DNA of 64,000 bases from Pseudomonas shahriarae (GCF_014268455.2 NZ_CP077085.1:2459001-2523000); one strand, 5' to 3'; counted from the first letter of the stretch, positions 18,302 to 26,638 are shown. Notes: generated by a model not told the origin, from the sequence alone. Translations and numbers: made by a program.

Positions 18302-18490
18302 GCATTGCGCCAGCGCCTGTTGAGCCAGGAAAGCCTGGCCAAGGCATTAGATATCAACCAGGCGGCGGTTTCCAAGATGGAGCGTCGTACCGATAGGTAC
18401 ATCAGCACCTTGCGCAACTACATCCGGGCGACGTTCCCGGACGGGCAGGTCAAGATCGACAACTTCGCCACCTATTGTGCTGGATGCAGT
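18302..18490 (+). pseudogene. Remnant of an XRE-family (HigA-like) antitoxin gene
   Basis: One frame here encodes LRQRLLSQESLAKALDIN, then QAAVSKMERRTDRYISTL and FPDGQVKIDNF. These are the helix-turn-helix core and tail of the XRE/HigA-like antitoxins common in pseudomonads. Compared with the family as I remember it, the N-terminal ~40 residues are missing. About ten residues (the MGGxLEIVAR segment) are also deleted between RNYIRA and FPDG. No start codon with a ribosome site precedes it and no toxin gene is adjacent. By chance the frame runs open into the following hydrolase. It is best read as a decayed gene. Confidence 0.6.
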
Positions 18491-18562
18491 CCTTTACAGG
18501 GCCAGGTCCTGCGCCAATTCTTGTTACTATCGCCCTGCGTTTTCACCAGGAGCCAACGCCTC

Positions 18563-20119
18563 ATGCAACACCAGTGGGATGAAATGCACCGCACCCGCAA
18601 GCCCTCGTTCGTGCTGTGCGGCGAGCCCCAGGGGCAGGTGCTCAATCTCTATGTCCATGGTTATTCTGCGTTTTTCAACCAGCAACAACTGGCCAGTTTC
18701 CAGGCGCAGCTGGCGGGGATCGAGGGTTCGACCAACCTGATGCTGTTCTGGCCGGCCGGGCATTTCCTGGAAAACCTCTTCGCCCCCTTCAAGGACATCA
18801 TTGCCTCGATGCTCGGCGGCGGCAGCCTGGGCGCGGCGACCGTGGGTCTGGGCAAGGCGGTGGGTTATTTTCTCGATCACTACAAAAGTGTCGAGGCGCG
18901 GGTGGACGAGGTGGCCAGGACGCTGTTGGCGGAGCTGGCCAACTACCTGCACGCCGAGTCGATCGAGGTCCGTCAGATCAACCTGATCGGCCACTCCCTG
19001 GGCGCACGCCTGCTGGTCAAGAGCCTGTTGGCCAGCCCGGAGCTGGCCCGGGAACTGCCCCTCAATCACCTGTTGTTGATGGGCGGGGCGATTTGCACGT
19101 CCAGCCCCTGGGAGCAGGTGTCGGCACCACTCAAGGGGCGCGTGATCAATTGCCACTCCAGCAAGGACTGGGCCCTGGCGCTCAAGCCGGATACCGAGCG
19201 CTGTATTGGCCGCTATGCCATCCCCCTGACGCCATCCCTCAAGGGCAAAGTGACCAATGTGCATCTGGTCACGTTCGACCACGCTGCCTACTGGCCGCAG
19301 TTGCAGACCGTGGTGCAGTACACCGACTTGCTGCAAGAGCGCCGGGGCATGATCCGTGCGGACCAGCGCAGTGCCGAGGTGCGCTTTGCCGAAGAGGATG
19401 TGGACCTGTATCCGGTGCTGCTCCAGGCACGGGCGCCAGAGTTGCAGTTCCTCGCCGAACTGATGGCCGCCAAGCGCAGTGCGACCATCGCTGCGGATGT
19501 GCGCGACCCACTGCAGTTGGCCATCGAGTTGCAGCGCATGGGCGGTGACAGCTTTATGAACCTGGCCCGTGGGCACGGCGTGAGTTACCGCCAATTGGCC
19601 CAGGACGTGGCCCTGCGCGTCGGTATCAAGTTTGACCAGCCCATCGACAGCGTGGCCCTGGTGAGCCTGGAAGAGCGGGTCGCCGAGACCCTGATCGAAC
19701 AGTACAAGGACAAACTCAGCCAGGCCGACCGCCAGGTGTTCGAGGCCGAACTCCGGGCCGCCGCGCAAAAGGAACAGGGGTTTTTCCACCGTTTCGATGT
19801 TGGCCGCTCGGCCACCACCGCATTGAGCGGAACGGCGCTGGCCGGGTTGACCGGGTTTATCCTGCGGCGCGGTGCGGCCACGGCGATTCCGGTGGTGGGG
19901 CAGGCGCTGGCGGCGGCCATGCTGCTGGTGAGCGGGGTACGGGCGTTTTCCGGGCCGGCGTATTCCATCACGACCCTGGCGGTTCTGGTGCTGGGGGTGA
20001 TTCGCCAGCGCATGGAGCGCGAGGCGCTGAATCAGGAAATGGACCTGGTGGTGCAGGTGGTCGAGGCGCTTGATCTGCCCCGGGAAACGCTGATGCGCAC
20101 GGTCTCGCCTGACTGCTAA
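18563..20119 (+). CDS. DUF726/TMCO4-like alpha/beta hydrolase, membrane-associated
   Basis: This 518-aa protein has an alpha/beta-hydrolase core: NLYVHGYSAFF near the N-terminus and the nucleophile elbow LIGHSLGARLL (GHSLG), followed by LLLMGGAICTSSPW. Residues HLVTFDHAAYWPQ could supply the late histidine. A C-terminal pair of hydrophobic helices (ATTALSGTALAGLTGFIL, VVGQALAAAMLLVSGVRAF) suggests membrane attachment. The start at 18563 has AGGAG ten bases upstream. The frame is open further back, but that part is the XRE remnant. The fold resembles the DUF726 family (yeast and human TMCO4-like). The substrate is unknown, and it stands alone between kef and mntH. Confidence 0.75.
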   Translation: MQHQWDEMHRTRKPSFVLCGEPQGQVLNLYVHGYSAFFNQQQLASFQAQLAGIEGSTNLMLFWPAGHFLENLFAPFKDIIASMLGGGSLGAATVGLGKAVGYFLDHYKSVEARVDEVARTLLAELANYLHAESIEVRQINLIGHSLGARLLVKSLLASPELARELPLNHLLLMGGAICTSSPWEQVSAPLKGRVINCHSSKDWALALKPDTERCIGRYAIPLTPSLKGKVTNVHLVTFDHAAYWPQLQTVVQYTDLLQERRGMIRADQRSAEVRFAEEDVDLYPVLLQARAPELQFLAELMAAKRSATIAADVRDPLQLAIELQRMGGDSFMNLARGHGVSYRQLAQDVALRVGIKFDQPIDSVALVSLEERVAETLIEQYKDKLSQADRQVFEAELRAAAQKEQGFFHRFDVGRSATTALSGTALAGLTGFILRRGAATAIPVVGQALAAAMLLVSGVRAFSGPAYSITTLAVLVLGVIRQRMEREALNQEMDLVVQVVEALDLPRETLMRTVSPDC

Positions 20120-20157
20120 GCTGCGTCCTTGTCTTGTGTGTCTGCCGGGTACCCCGC

Positions 20158-21477
20158 GTGAAATTCAGCCTGCCGAAAATTGCGACCGCCCCGTTTTGCC
20201 CTCCGGAAGTGGCGGGCACCATCCCCGTCGATCCCCGTGCGCCGTTTTTCAAACGGGTGCTGCAGTTTGCCGGTCCCGGCCTGCTGATTTCCATCGGCTA
20301 CATGGACCCCGGCAACTGGGCCACGGCCATCGAGGCCGGGTCGCGCTATGGCTACAACCTGCTGTTTGTGGTGTTGCTCGCCAGCCTGGCGGGGATGGCG
20401 GTGCAGTGCCTGTGTTCGCGGCTGGGCATCGCCACCGGCAAGGACCTGGCGCAGCTGTGCCGCGAGCGCTACAGCCGGCGTTCAGCGCGCACGCAATGGG
20501 TGCTGGCGGAAATCTCGATTATCGCCACCGACCTGGCCGAAGTCCTCGGCTGCGCCCTGGCGTTCCACCTGTTGCTGGGGGTATCGCTGACCACCGGTAT
20601 TGTCATTACCGCGTTTGACACGCTGCTGATCCTGGCCCTGCAAAACCGCGGCTTCCGGCGCCTGGAAGCGATCATGCTGGCGCTGGTGGCGACCATCGGT
20701 GTGTGTTTCTTTGTCGAACTGGTGTTGATCAAACCCTATTGGCCGGATGTCATGCGTGGCTTCACCCCGTCGCTCTCGGCGATCAGCGATGCGGCGCCGT
20801 TGTACCTGGCCATTGGTATCCTTGGGGCCACCGTGATGCCACATAACCTGTATCTGCACACGTCCATCGTGCAAACCCGCCTGTTCGGCAAAGACCTGGC
20901 CAGCCGCCAGGACGCGGTCAAGCTGGCGCGTATCGACACCATCGGTTCCCTGGCCCTGGCCTTGCTGGTCAACTCGGCGATCCTGGTGCTGGCCGCCGCG
21001 GCATTCCACCAGAGCGGTCATACCGAGGTCGTGGAAATCCAGGACGCCTACCACCTGCTGGACCCGCTGGTGGGCGGCGCCTTTGCCAGTATCCTGTTCG
21101 GCATTGCCTTGCTGGCGTCCGGGCAAAGCTCGACCTTCACCGGCACCATCGCCGGCCAGGTGATCATGGAGGGTTACCTCAATCTGCGCATTCCTTGCTG
21201 GCAACGCCGCCTGATCACCCGTGGCCTGGCGCTGATCCCGGCGTTTCTCGGGGTGTGGTTGATGGGCGATGATGCCATTGGCAAGTTGCTGATCCTCAGC
21301 CAGGTGGTGCTCAGCCTGCAGTTGCCCTTTGCCCTGTACCCGTTGATCCGCATGACCGGCGACCGGCAACTGATGGGGCCGTTCGTCAATCGCCTGCCCA
21401 CCAGGATCCTGGCCTGGAGCCTGTTTAGTGTGATCAGCGGCGCCAACGCCTGGCTGATCGGCCAGTGGCTGTTCTGA
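20158..21477 (+). CDS. mntH: NRAMP-family Mn2+/Fe2+ transporter MntH
   Basis: This 439-aa inner-membrane proton-coupled divalent metal importer has about 11 helices. The metal-site motif DPGNW occurs in GYMDPGNWATAIEAGSRYGY and the helix-6 motif MPHNLYLHTSIVQT is present. Length and layout match bacterial MntH. The best start is the GTG at 20158; an upstream TTG at 20134 is possible, and neither has a strong ribosome site. It lies 38 bp after the hydrolase on the same strand. I see no yybP-ykoY riboswitch or obvious MntR/Fur box in the short gap, so any metal control must act through an upstream promoter. Confidence 0.92.
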   Translation: MKFSLPKIATAPFCPPEVAGTIPVDPRAPFFKRVLQFAGPGLLISIGYMDPGNWATAIEAGSRYGYNLLFVVLLASLAGMAVQCLCSRLGIATGKDLAQLCRERYSRRSARTQWVLAEISIIATDLAEVLGCALAFHLLLGVSLTTGIVITAFDTLLILALQNRGFRRLEAIMLALVATIGVCFFVELVLIKPYWPDVMRGFTPSLSAISDAAPLYLAIGILGATVMPHNLYLHTSIVQTRLFGKDLASRQDAVKLARIDTIGSLALALLVNSAILVLAAAAFHQSGHTEVVEIQDAYHLLDPLVGGAFASILFGIALLASGQSSTFTGTIAGQVIMEGYLNLRIPCWQRRLITRGLALIPAFLGVWLMGDDAIGKLLILSQVVLSLQLPFALYPLIRMTGDRQLMGPFVNRLPTRILAWSLFSVISGANAWLIGQWLF

Positions 21478-21478
21478 G

Positions 21479-22411
21479 TCAGCGGTCCCAGTAGGGCACG
21501 CTGCCGAAGCGTTCGACAAAGAAGTCGATGACCGTGCGCACCTTCACCGACAACCGCCGGCTGCCGGGCCACAGCGCGGCAATCTGCTGCGGCTCCAGGG
21601 TGGTGGCCACTTCATATTCGGTCAGCACCGCCTGCAAGCGTCCGGCGCGCAGGCTGTCGCCGATCAGCCACGAAGGGAACACCACGAACCCCAGGCCCTG
21701 TTCGGCGGCGCGCGCCAGGGTGTCGGCATGGTTGCCGGTGATCGGGCCCCTGACTGTATAGGGCGTCCAGTCGTCCTGGGCGCGGCGGAAGAACCAACGC
21801 TGCTGGCCGTTCACGCCCTTGTACGCCAGGCACTGGTGATTGAGCAGCTCATCGGGATGGCGTGGAGTGCCAAAGCGCGCCAGATAGTCGGGGCTGGCGG
21901 CAATCCTGTAGCGCTGGGGCGCGAAAATACGCGCCTGCATTCCGGAATCGTTGAGCACACCGATACGGAACAACAAGTCGGCGCCTTCCTGCAGAGGATC
22001 GACGTAGGTGTCGGTCTGCTGGATATCCAGTTGCAGCTTGGGGTATCGCTGGCACAACTCGGCCAGCCAGGGTGACAGGTGGCGCTGGCCGAACACCATG
22101 GGCGCATTGATGCGCACCAGGCCGCTGGGCTCGCTTTCCTGTTCCTGCAGGGCCTGCCCGGCTTCTTCCAGCTGTTGCAGCATCAAGCGCGCATGATGCC
22201 CGAGCAAGCGCCCGGCTTCCGTGGGGCTGACCGCACGGGTATGCCGATACAGCAATTGCTGGCTCAGGGCCTGTTCCATCAACTGGATCTGCCGGGAGAT
22301 GGAAGAGGGCGCCAGGCCTTCGCGGCGTGCGACTTCAGAGAAGCTGCCGTGGTCCAGCACCGCGACAAACAGGCGTAGCGCCTTGAAACTCAGCTCGTTG
22401 AAGCCCTGCAT
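21479..22411 (-). CDS. LysR-family transcriptional regulator
   Basis: This 310-aa protein has an N-terminal winged helix-turn-helix (LRLFVAVLDHGSFSEVARRE, APSSISRQIQLMEQAL) and a LysR substrate-binding domain with PLQEGADLLFRIGVLNDSGM. It is divergent from two YdcZ-type membrane proteins starting at 22526, so it most likely controls them and itself from the 114-bp gap. The ATG at 22411 has GGAG at five bases; a GTG at 22417 is the alternative. It converges with mntH with one base between the two stops. The co-inducer is unknown. Confidence 0.9.
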   Translation of the reverse strand: MQGFNELSFKALRLFVAVLDHGSFSEVARREGLAPSSISRQIQLMEQALSQQLLYRHTRAVSPTEAGRLLGHHARLMLQQLEEAGQALQEQESEPSGLVRINAPMVFGQRHLSPWLAELCQRYPKLQLDIQQTDTYVDPLQEGADLLFRIGVLNDSGMQARIFAPQRYRIAASPDYLARFGTPRHPDELLNHQCLAYKGVNGQQRWFFRRAQDDWTPYTVRGPITGNHADTLARAAEQGLGFVVFPSWLIGDSLRAGRLQAVLTEYEVATTLEPQQIAALWPGSRRLSVKVRTVIDFFVERFGSVPYWDR

Positions 22412-22525
22412 CGTCACTCCATGCTGTGCGTATTACGCAAAGGTGTTGTCCGCATGCTCCCATTTATCGCACAGGTGTGCCACCGGATAATGCGCGTCAT
22501 TGTTCTTCTGACCTGTAGGTGCTGT

Positions 22526-23011
22526 ATGCAAAGTTCTTCTCTTGGGGTCGCGGCCCAGGCCCGACCAAAAAACCGCCTGGGGCTGCTGCTGTTGCCGCTG
22601 GTGATCCTGGCAGGCATGGGCCTGTCGGTGGAGGCCGGGTTGCTGGGGCCGTTGGGTGCCCAGGTGGGGCACTTGTGGGCGACCTTGAGCATCTTCGCGG
22701 TGGGCACGGCGATCCTCCTGTTGCTGCTGCTGTTCAGCGGCCCACAACAAGGTCCGGCCCTCAACGAGCTGCCGCGCTGGCAGCTGATCGGTGGGTTCCT
22801 GGGGCCGATGTATGTGGTGGTGCTAACCCTGGCCACGCCCCATATCGGCATTGCCATGACCATGATCGCGATCCTCTCCGGGCAGGTCGGCAAGAGTGTG
22901 CTGATCGACCACTTTGGCTGGTTCGGCACTGCCCGCAAGCGGGTCAACGGTGAACGCTGGATTGCGTTGCTGTTGATTGTGGTGGCTCTTGTTTTGATTG
23001 CGCGGGGTTAA
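22526..23011 (+). CDS. YdcZ/DUF606-type DMT-superfamily membrane protein, first copy
   Basis: This 161-aa membrane protein has about five helices (NRLGLLLLPLVILAGMGLSV, HLWATLSIFAVGTAILLLLL, WQLIGGFLGPMYVVVLTLAT, ERWIALLLIVVALVLIARG). This half-size DMT architecture is known as DUF606/YdcZ. The start at 22526 follows TAGGTG. It is followed four bases later by a second copy of the same family, so the pair probably assembles as a heterodimer, as seen in other half-size transporter pairs (inference). The LysR gene is divergent. The substrate is unknown. Confidence 0.85.
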   Translation: MQSSSLGVAAQARPKNRLGLLLLPLVILAGMGLSVEAGLLGPLGAQVGHLWATLSIFAVGTAILLLLLLFSGPQQGPALNELPRWQLIGGFLGPMYVVVLTLATPHIGIAMTMIAILSGQVGKSVLIDHFGWFGTARKRVNGERWIALLLIVVALVLIARG

Positions 23012-23015
23012 GGCG

Positions 23016-23471
23016 ATGAATCTGCTTCTATTGTTGGTGCTGGTGGTTGCCGCCGGCGCGGTGTTGAGTGTGCAGGCGGCGATCAATGGGCGCCTGGGGC
23101 AAACCGTCGGTGTGCTGCGCAGCAGCCTGGTGACGTTCTCGGTGGGCACGCTGGTGACTGGCCTGCTGATCCTGTTCTTCGAACCGGCCCAGGCCGTCAG
23201 CCTGTTGGAGGTGCCCAAGTGGCAACTGACCGGGGCGTTGTTCGGTGTGGTGTACATGATGGTGATGGTCGGTGCGGTGCCGATCGTGGGCACGGCGGTG
23301 GCGACGGTCGCGGTGATCGTCGGCCAATTGGCCATGGGCATGCTGATCGACAACTTCGGCTGGCTGGGCAACACCGCCATCGAACTGTCCGGCAGCCGGG
23401 TGCTGGCGATGCTGTGCCTGGCGTTGGCACTGGTGTTCATGTACCGCAGCAGTGCACGCCAGGCTGATTAA
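23016..23471 (+). CDS. YdcZ/DUF606-type DMT-superfamily membrane protein, second copy
   Basis: This 151-aa protein has five predicted helices (LLLLLVLVVAAGAVLSVQAA, SLVTFSVGTLVTGLLILFF, ALFGVVYMMVMVGAVPIVG, RVLAMLCLALALVFMY). It has the YdcZ signature AINGRLGQTVG near the N-terminus, where the first copy shows a diverged version (EAGLLGPLGAQVG). The start at 23016 has AAGG overlapping the preceding stop, which indicates translational coupling. Differences between the two copies, in particular at this conserved N-terminal motif, suggest specialised halves of one transporter. Confidence 0.87.
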   Translation: MNLLLLLVLVVAAGAVLSVQAAINGRLGQTVGVLRSSLVTFSVGTLVTGLLILFFEPAQAVSLLEVPKWQLTGALFGVVYMMVMVGAVPIVGTAVATVAVIVGQLAMGMLIDNFGWLGNTAIELSGSRVLAMLCLALALVFMYRSSARQAD

Positions 23472-23561
23472 CGGCGCTGAACCTTGGGTGGCGGGCGGGA
23501 GTCACTGCTTAAGGTGCCAGCATTCGCTGCACCAGGACGACCATGAAAAAGGAGTCTTAAC

Positions 23562-23732
23562 ATGCCAGATCCAACCTGTGCTTGCCCGCATTGCAAATGT
23601 GTACTGGGGCCGAACGCTGTGATCAAAGACGGCAAGGGCTATTGCTGCCAGGGTTGTGCCGAGCACCATGCCCATGGTGAGCCGTGCGAATCGGCGACCG
23701 GCTGCGAGTGTGCCAAGTCGGCCCATGGCTGA
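23562..23732 (+). CDS. Bacterial metallothionein (SmtA/BmtA-like)
   Basis: This 56-aa protein has ten cysteines (6, 8, 11, 13, 28, 29, 32, 42, 48, 50) and five histidines. The order CACPHCKC, YCCQGC, CESATGCEC is typical of cyanobacterial and pseudomonad metallothioneins. It should chelate Zn2+, Cd2+ or Cu+ in a multi-metal cluster in the cytoplasm. An ideal AAAAGGAG ribosome site precedes the ATG, and a strong hairpin terminator follows. The length is normal for pseudomonad metallothioneins. It is monocistronic, with no SmtB-type repressor beside it. Confidence 0.93.
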   Translation: MPDPTCACPHCKCVLGPNAVIKDGKGYCCQGCAEHHAHGEPCESATGCECAKSAHG

Positions 23733-23754
23733 TCGGCCAATAGCGCCAACACCA

Positions 23755-23782
23755 CCAGGCAGCGTAAGCTGCCTGGCTTTTT
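23755..23782 (+). terminator. Rho-independent terminator of the metallothionein gene
   Basis: A perfect 9-bp stem (CCAGGCAGC / GCTGCCTGG) closes a GTAA loop and is followed by CTTTTT. It lies 22 bases after the metallothionein stop. Confidence 0.92.
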
Positions 23783-23803
23783 CCCCTGTCGTGGAGTTTT
23801 ATC

Positions 23804-24220
23804 GTGGCCAAAGCAGCTGCTGTCATTGAAATCCCGGTCTCGGCCGATCAAGTCTGGCAATTGGTCGGCGGGTTCAACTCGTTGCCTGACTGGCTGCCAT
23901 TGATTGCCAAGAGCGAGCCGGGTGAAGGCGGGCGCGTGCGTCACCTGCAAACGGCGGATGGCGCCGTGGTGGTCGAGCACTTGCAGACCTTTGACAACGT
24001 TGCGCGCACCTACAGCTACACCATCAGCGAATCGCCGTTTCCGGTCAGTGCCTATTTGGCGACATTGCAGGTTGAAGCGTTGGGTGAGCATTCGGCCAAA
24101 GTCACTTGGTCCGGTGTGTTCACTCCGATTGCCGGTGTGACGGATGCCGAGGTGGAAGAGCTGTTCAGCGGCGTCTACACCGGCGGCGTCGAGGCCCTGC
24201 GCAAAAACTTCCCGGCCTGA
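23804..24220 (+). CDS. SRPBCC (START-like) family protein
   Basis: This 138-aa soluble protein of the polyketide cyclase/MxaD-like SRPBCC fold has an N-terminal strand AAAVIEIPVSADQVWQLVGG, then FNSLPDWLPLIAKSE and GGRVRHLQTADG. The C-terminal helix GVYTGGVEALRKNF lines the hydrophobic cavity. These domains bind hydrophobic ligands; the ligand here is unknown. The start is GTG at 23804 with GTGGAG upstream. It lies just after the metallothionein terminator and converges with the sensor kinase gene, so it is likely monocistronic. Confidence 0.85.
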   Translation: MAKAAAVIEIPVSADQVWQLVGGFNSLPDWLPLIAKSEPGEGGRVRHLQTADGAVVVEHLQTFDNVARTYSYTISESPFPVSAYLATLQVEALGEHSAKVTWSGVFTPIAGVTDAEVEELFSGVYTGGVEALRKNFPA

Positions 24221-24229
24221 TCCGCCACT

Positions 24230-24252
24230 ATCGCCGGCAAGCCGGCTCCTAC
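24230..24252. repeat. Single REP-like hairpin
   Basis: A GCCGGC-AA-GCCGGC stem with a TCCTACA flank follows the SRPBCC gene and overlaps the last codon of the minus-strand sensor kinase. It is the solo form of a REP family different from the GTGGGAGC type. Confidence 0.6.
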
Positions 24253-25634
24253 AGCGGCTGTTGTGTGCGGCACTCCAGGGTCAACCGCGCGCCCCCACGC
24301 TCGCTACTGCCGACTTCCAGGCCGAAGCCATGCAGGTTGACGATCGCCGCCACAATCGACAGGCCCAGGCCAAAGCTGCCCTGCTGACCACCGTCGACCC
24401 GGTAAAACCGCTGGAATACCACCGCGCGTTCCGTTTCCGGGATTCCCGGGCCGGAGTCCAGTACCTCGATGCGCGCACTGCCTGCCTGGTCGAGCCCGCG
24501 CAGAATCACTTCGCCGCCCGGCGGGGTGAACTTGATCGAATTGCTCAGCAGGTTGGCCAGGGCCTCGAACAACAGTGCGCGGTCACCGGTGATCGGCGGC
24601 AATGATTCGGGGACTTGCAGCAGCAGCTCCAACTGGCCTTCTTCCGCCAGTGGCAGGTAGAAATCATGCAGTTCCTGGAGCAAGGGCAGGGGATCGAAGA
24701 CCAGGAAACCGGAGCGTCGTTGACGGTCTTCCAGCTCGGAGATGCGCAACAGGCCGCGAAAGCGCGCCATCAGGGTGTCGGTCTCGCTGATGACTTCATC
24801 AAGCTGCAGGGCCTGCGGCGAACCTTCATCGGTCTGCTGCTTGATCCGGTACAGTTGCGCACGCAAGCGGGTCAGTGGGGTGCGCAGGTCGTGGGCAATG
24901 TTGTCGCACACGCCCTTGACCTCGTTCATCAGCTTTTCAATGCGCTCAAGCATGGCATTGACGATGGCCGCGAGCATGTCCAGTTCATCGCGGCGGTTGG
25001 ACAGCGGCAGGCGGTGGGTCAGGTCGCCGGCGACGATGGCTTCGGCGCTGGCCTGGATCCCGCGAATCCGCCGCAGCGGGCGCCGGCGCAACAGATGCCA
25101 GCCGGCGACGCCGGGGATGATGGTCAGGGAGATCGCCCAGAGCAGGGCTTGCAGGATGATCCGCGTCACGCCCAGCAACGAACCGTTGTCGCGCACCAGC
25201 ACCAGCCAGCGGCCATCCTGGGTGTGGGTTGCCACGGCGTCGCAGCTGCCCCGGGGCAGTTTCGGGTCATCCGATTCGATGCAGTTGGCCAAGGCATGGA
25301 TGCGCCCGTCCAGGGGCAAGCCTGCGGGGATCTGCTGGAGCGGGCCGCTGAGGGGGCGTTGTTGCCCATCGAACAGGCCATAGGCATCCATGCCCTTCAT
25401 ATCGAAGGTCATGCTGGTGGCCAGGGCTTCATCCAGTTGCGCGCCGTTGAAACGCTGGAACAGATGCTGGCGCTGCATCAGCGAGTGGCGCGACAGGTCG
25501 CCCAGATAACCCGAGACCTCGTAATACAGCACCCCCATGAGGATGCAGCTCCAGGCCACGAACAGCGAGCTGTACAGTGCCAGCAGACGGCTGCTGGACG
25601 AGCGCCAGCCGTTAGACGGGTTCAGCAATGACAT
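24249..25634 (-). CDS. Sensor histidine kinase (EnvZ/QseC class)
   Basis: This 461-aa inner-membrane kinase has helix 1 near 16-40, a ~120-residue periplasmic sensor containing two cysteines (ANCIESDDPKLPRGSCDAV) and helix 2 near 162-182. It then has a HAMP linker and HisKA with the histidine in DNIAHDLRTPLTRLR. The N box is EALANLLSNSIKF, and the DSGPGI and GFGLGL-type boxes (as SFGLGL) are present. All catalytic motifs look intact. It overlaps its response regulator by 23 bases and is translated after it. The two cysteines could form a disulfide in the sensor domain. The signal is not deducible from sequence. Confidence 0.92.
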   Translation of the reverse strand: MSLLNPSNGWRSSSSRLLALYSSLFVAWSCILMGVLYYEVSGYLGDLSRHSLMQRQHLFQRFNGAQLDEALATSMTFDMKGMDAYGLFDGQQRPLSGPLQQIPAGLPLDGRIHALANCIESDDPKLPRGSCDAVATHTQDGRWLVLVRDNGSLLGVTRIILQALLWAISLTIIPGVAGWHLLRRRPLRRIRGIQASAEAIVAGDLTHRLPLSNRRDELDMLAAIVNAMLERIEKLMNEVKGVCDNIAHDLRTPLTRLRAQLYRIKQQTDEGSPQALQLDEVISETDTLMARFRGLLRISELEDRQRRSGFLVFDPLPLLQELHDFYLPLAEEGQLELLLQVPESLPPITGDRALLFEALANLLSNSIKFTPPGGEVILRGLDQAGSARIEVLDSGPGIPETERAVVFQRFYRVDGGQQGSFGLGLSIVAAIVNLHGFGLEVGSSERGGARLTLECRTQQPL

Positions 25635-26295
25635 AGCCCGAACCTCGTACCGTGCGGATCAGCGGCGTCAGGCCCGGCGGGTCGATTTTCTTGCGCAGGC
25701 GGCCAATGTGCACGTCGATCAGGTTGGTCCCCGGGTCGAAGTGATAACCCCAGACTTCCTCGAAGATCATCATCCGCGAGAGGATCTGCCCGGTGTTGCG
25801 CATCAGGAATTCCAGCAACTTGTACTCGGTCGGCAGCAGGCTCAGCGGCTGGTCGGCACGGCTGGCCTCGCGGCTGATCAGGTTCAGTTCCAGGTCGGCC
25901 ACGCGCAGGGCGGTTTGCGCGGCCTTGACCGCGTTGTTGCGGCGCAGCAGCACCTCGACCCGCGCGGCCATCTCGTCGGAAGCAAAGGGTTTGGTCAGGT
26001 AGTCATCGCCACCGGCGCGCAGGCCGCGTACCCGTTCATCCACGTCGGAGAGGGCGCTGATCATCAGGATCGGCGTCGACACGCCGAGGGTGCGCAAGGT
26101 GGTGACAATGGCCAGGCCATCGAGCTCCGGGAGCATGCGATCGAGGGTGATCAGGTCGTAATCGCCACTGACTGCCCGCGTCAGACCTTCGCGGCCGTTG
26201 TCGACCCAGTCCACGTCCAGTCCATGACTGCTTAACTCAGCGACGATCTCGCGGGCCGTCACGGCGTCGTCTTCGATGGTCAAAATGCGGGTCAT
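25612..26295 (-). CDS. OmpR/PhoB-family response regulator
   Basis: This 227-aa protein has a receiver domain with acidic residues E8-D9-D10 and phospho-acceptor D52 (DLITLDRMLPELDG), and KP near TKPFASDEM. The C-terminal winged helix contains LLPTEYKLLEFLMRN, then LIDVHIGRLRKKID and IRTVRGSGYVI. It is the first gene of a two-gene operon with the overlapping kinase. The start at 26295 has AGGTAACC upstream. Targets are unknown; the 397-bp gap upstream also serves the divergent membrane-protein operon, but no shared operator was recognised. Confidence 0.93.
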   Translation of the reverse strand: MTRILTIEDDAVTAREIVAELSSHGLDVDWVDNGREGLTRAVSGDYDLITLDRMLPELDGLAIVTTLRTLGVSTPILMISALSDVDERVRGLRAGGDDYLTKPFASDEMAARVEVLLRRNNAVKAAQTALRVADLELNLISREASRADQPLSLLPTEYKLLEFLMRNTGQILSRMMIFEEVWGYHFDPGTNLIDVHIGRLRKKIDPPGLTPLIRTVRGSGYVIAEPV

Positions 26296-26401
26296 ACAGG
26301 TTACCTGGTCACACGGGAGTGGGGCATTTTGCCAAGAAATGCCAGCGAGGTTTCTAAAAGAAAATTCATGTAGGCCATTCTCCAGGTCACCTCGGTCAAA
26401 T

Positions 26402-26489
26402 GTGGGAGCCGGCGTGCTCGCGATAGCGGTAGATCAGCCCAAGCATTCGGTGACTGACACGCCGCCATCGCGGGCAAGCCCGCTCCCAC
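26402..26489. repeat. REPIN
   Basis: GTGGGAGCCGGC at one end and GCCCGCTCCCAC at the other flank a variable middle. It lies in the 397-bp gap between the response regulator and the divergent membrane-protein gene. The first arm has substitutions from the usual sequence, so this copy is partly diverged. Confidence 0.85.
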
Positions 26490-26622
26490 AGGGGTTGGCG
26501 GTGCCGGTCCTGGGAGTGCATAACGCCCGCCCTCTATGCCTGGTTCTTGCAAGTTGCATGATTCTTGGAAGTTCAACTTGCTTATCTGATTGAAATTAAT
26601 GGGTTTTTATTTTCAAGGCGAC

Positions 26623-26638
26623 TGGCACGGCGTCTGCA
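26623..26638 (+). promoter_or_regulatory. Candidate sigma-54 (RpoN) promoter
   Basis: TGGCACGGCGTCTGCA matches the -24/-12 consensus TGGCACG-N4-TTGCA with one mismatch, and the GG and GC doublets are separated by exactly ten bases. It lies 54 bases before the ATG of the membrane-protein gene at 26693. An enhancer-binding activator site was not identified. Confidence 0.5.

Noticed and set aside
18134..18562. N-terminal extension joining a helix-turn-helix to the DUF726-type hydrolase
   Set aside because: The extension starts inside kef, its HTH part is a damaged antitoxin remnant, and a better start with AGGAG exists at 18563.
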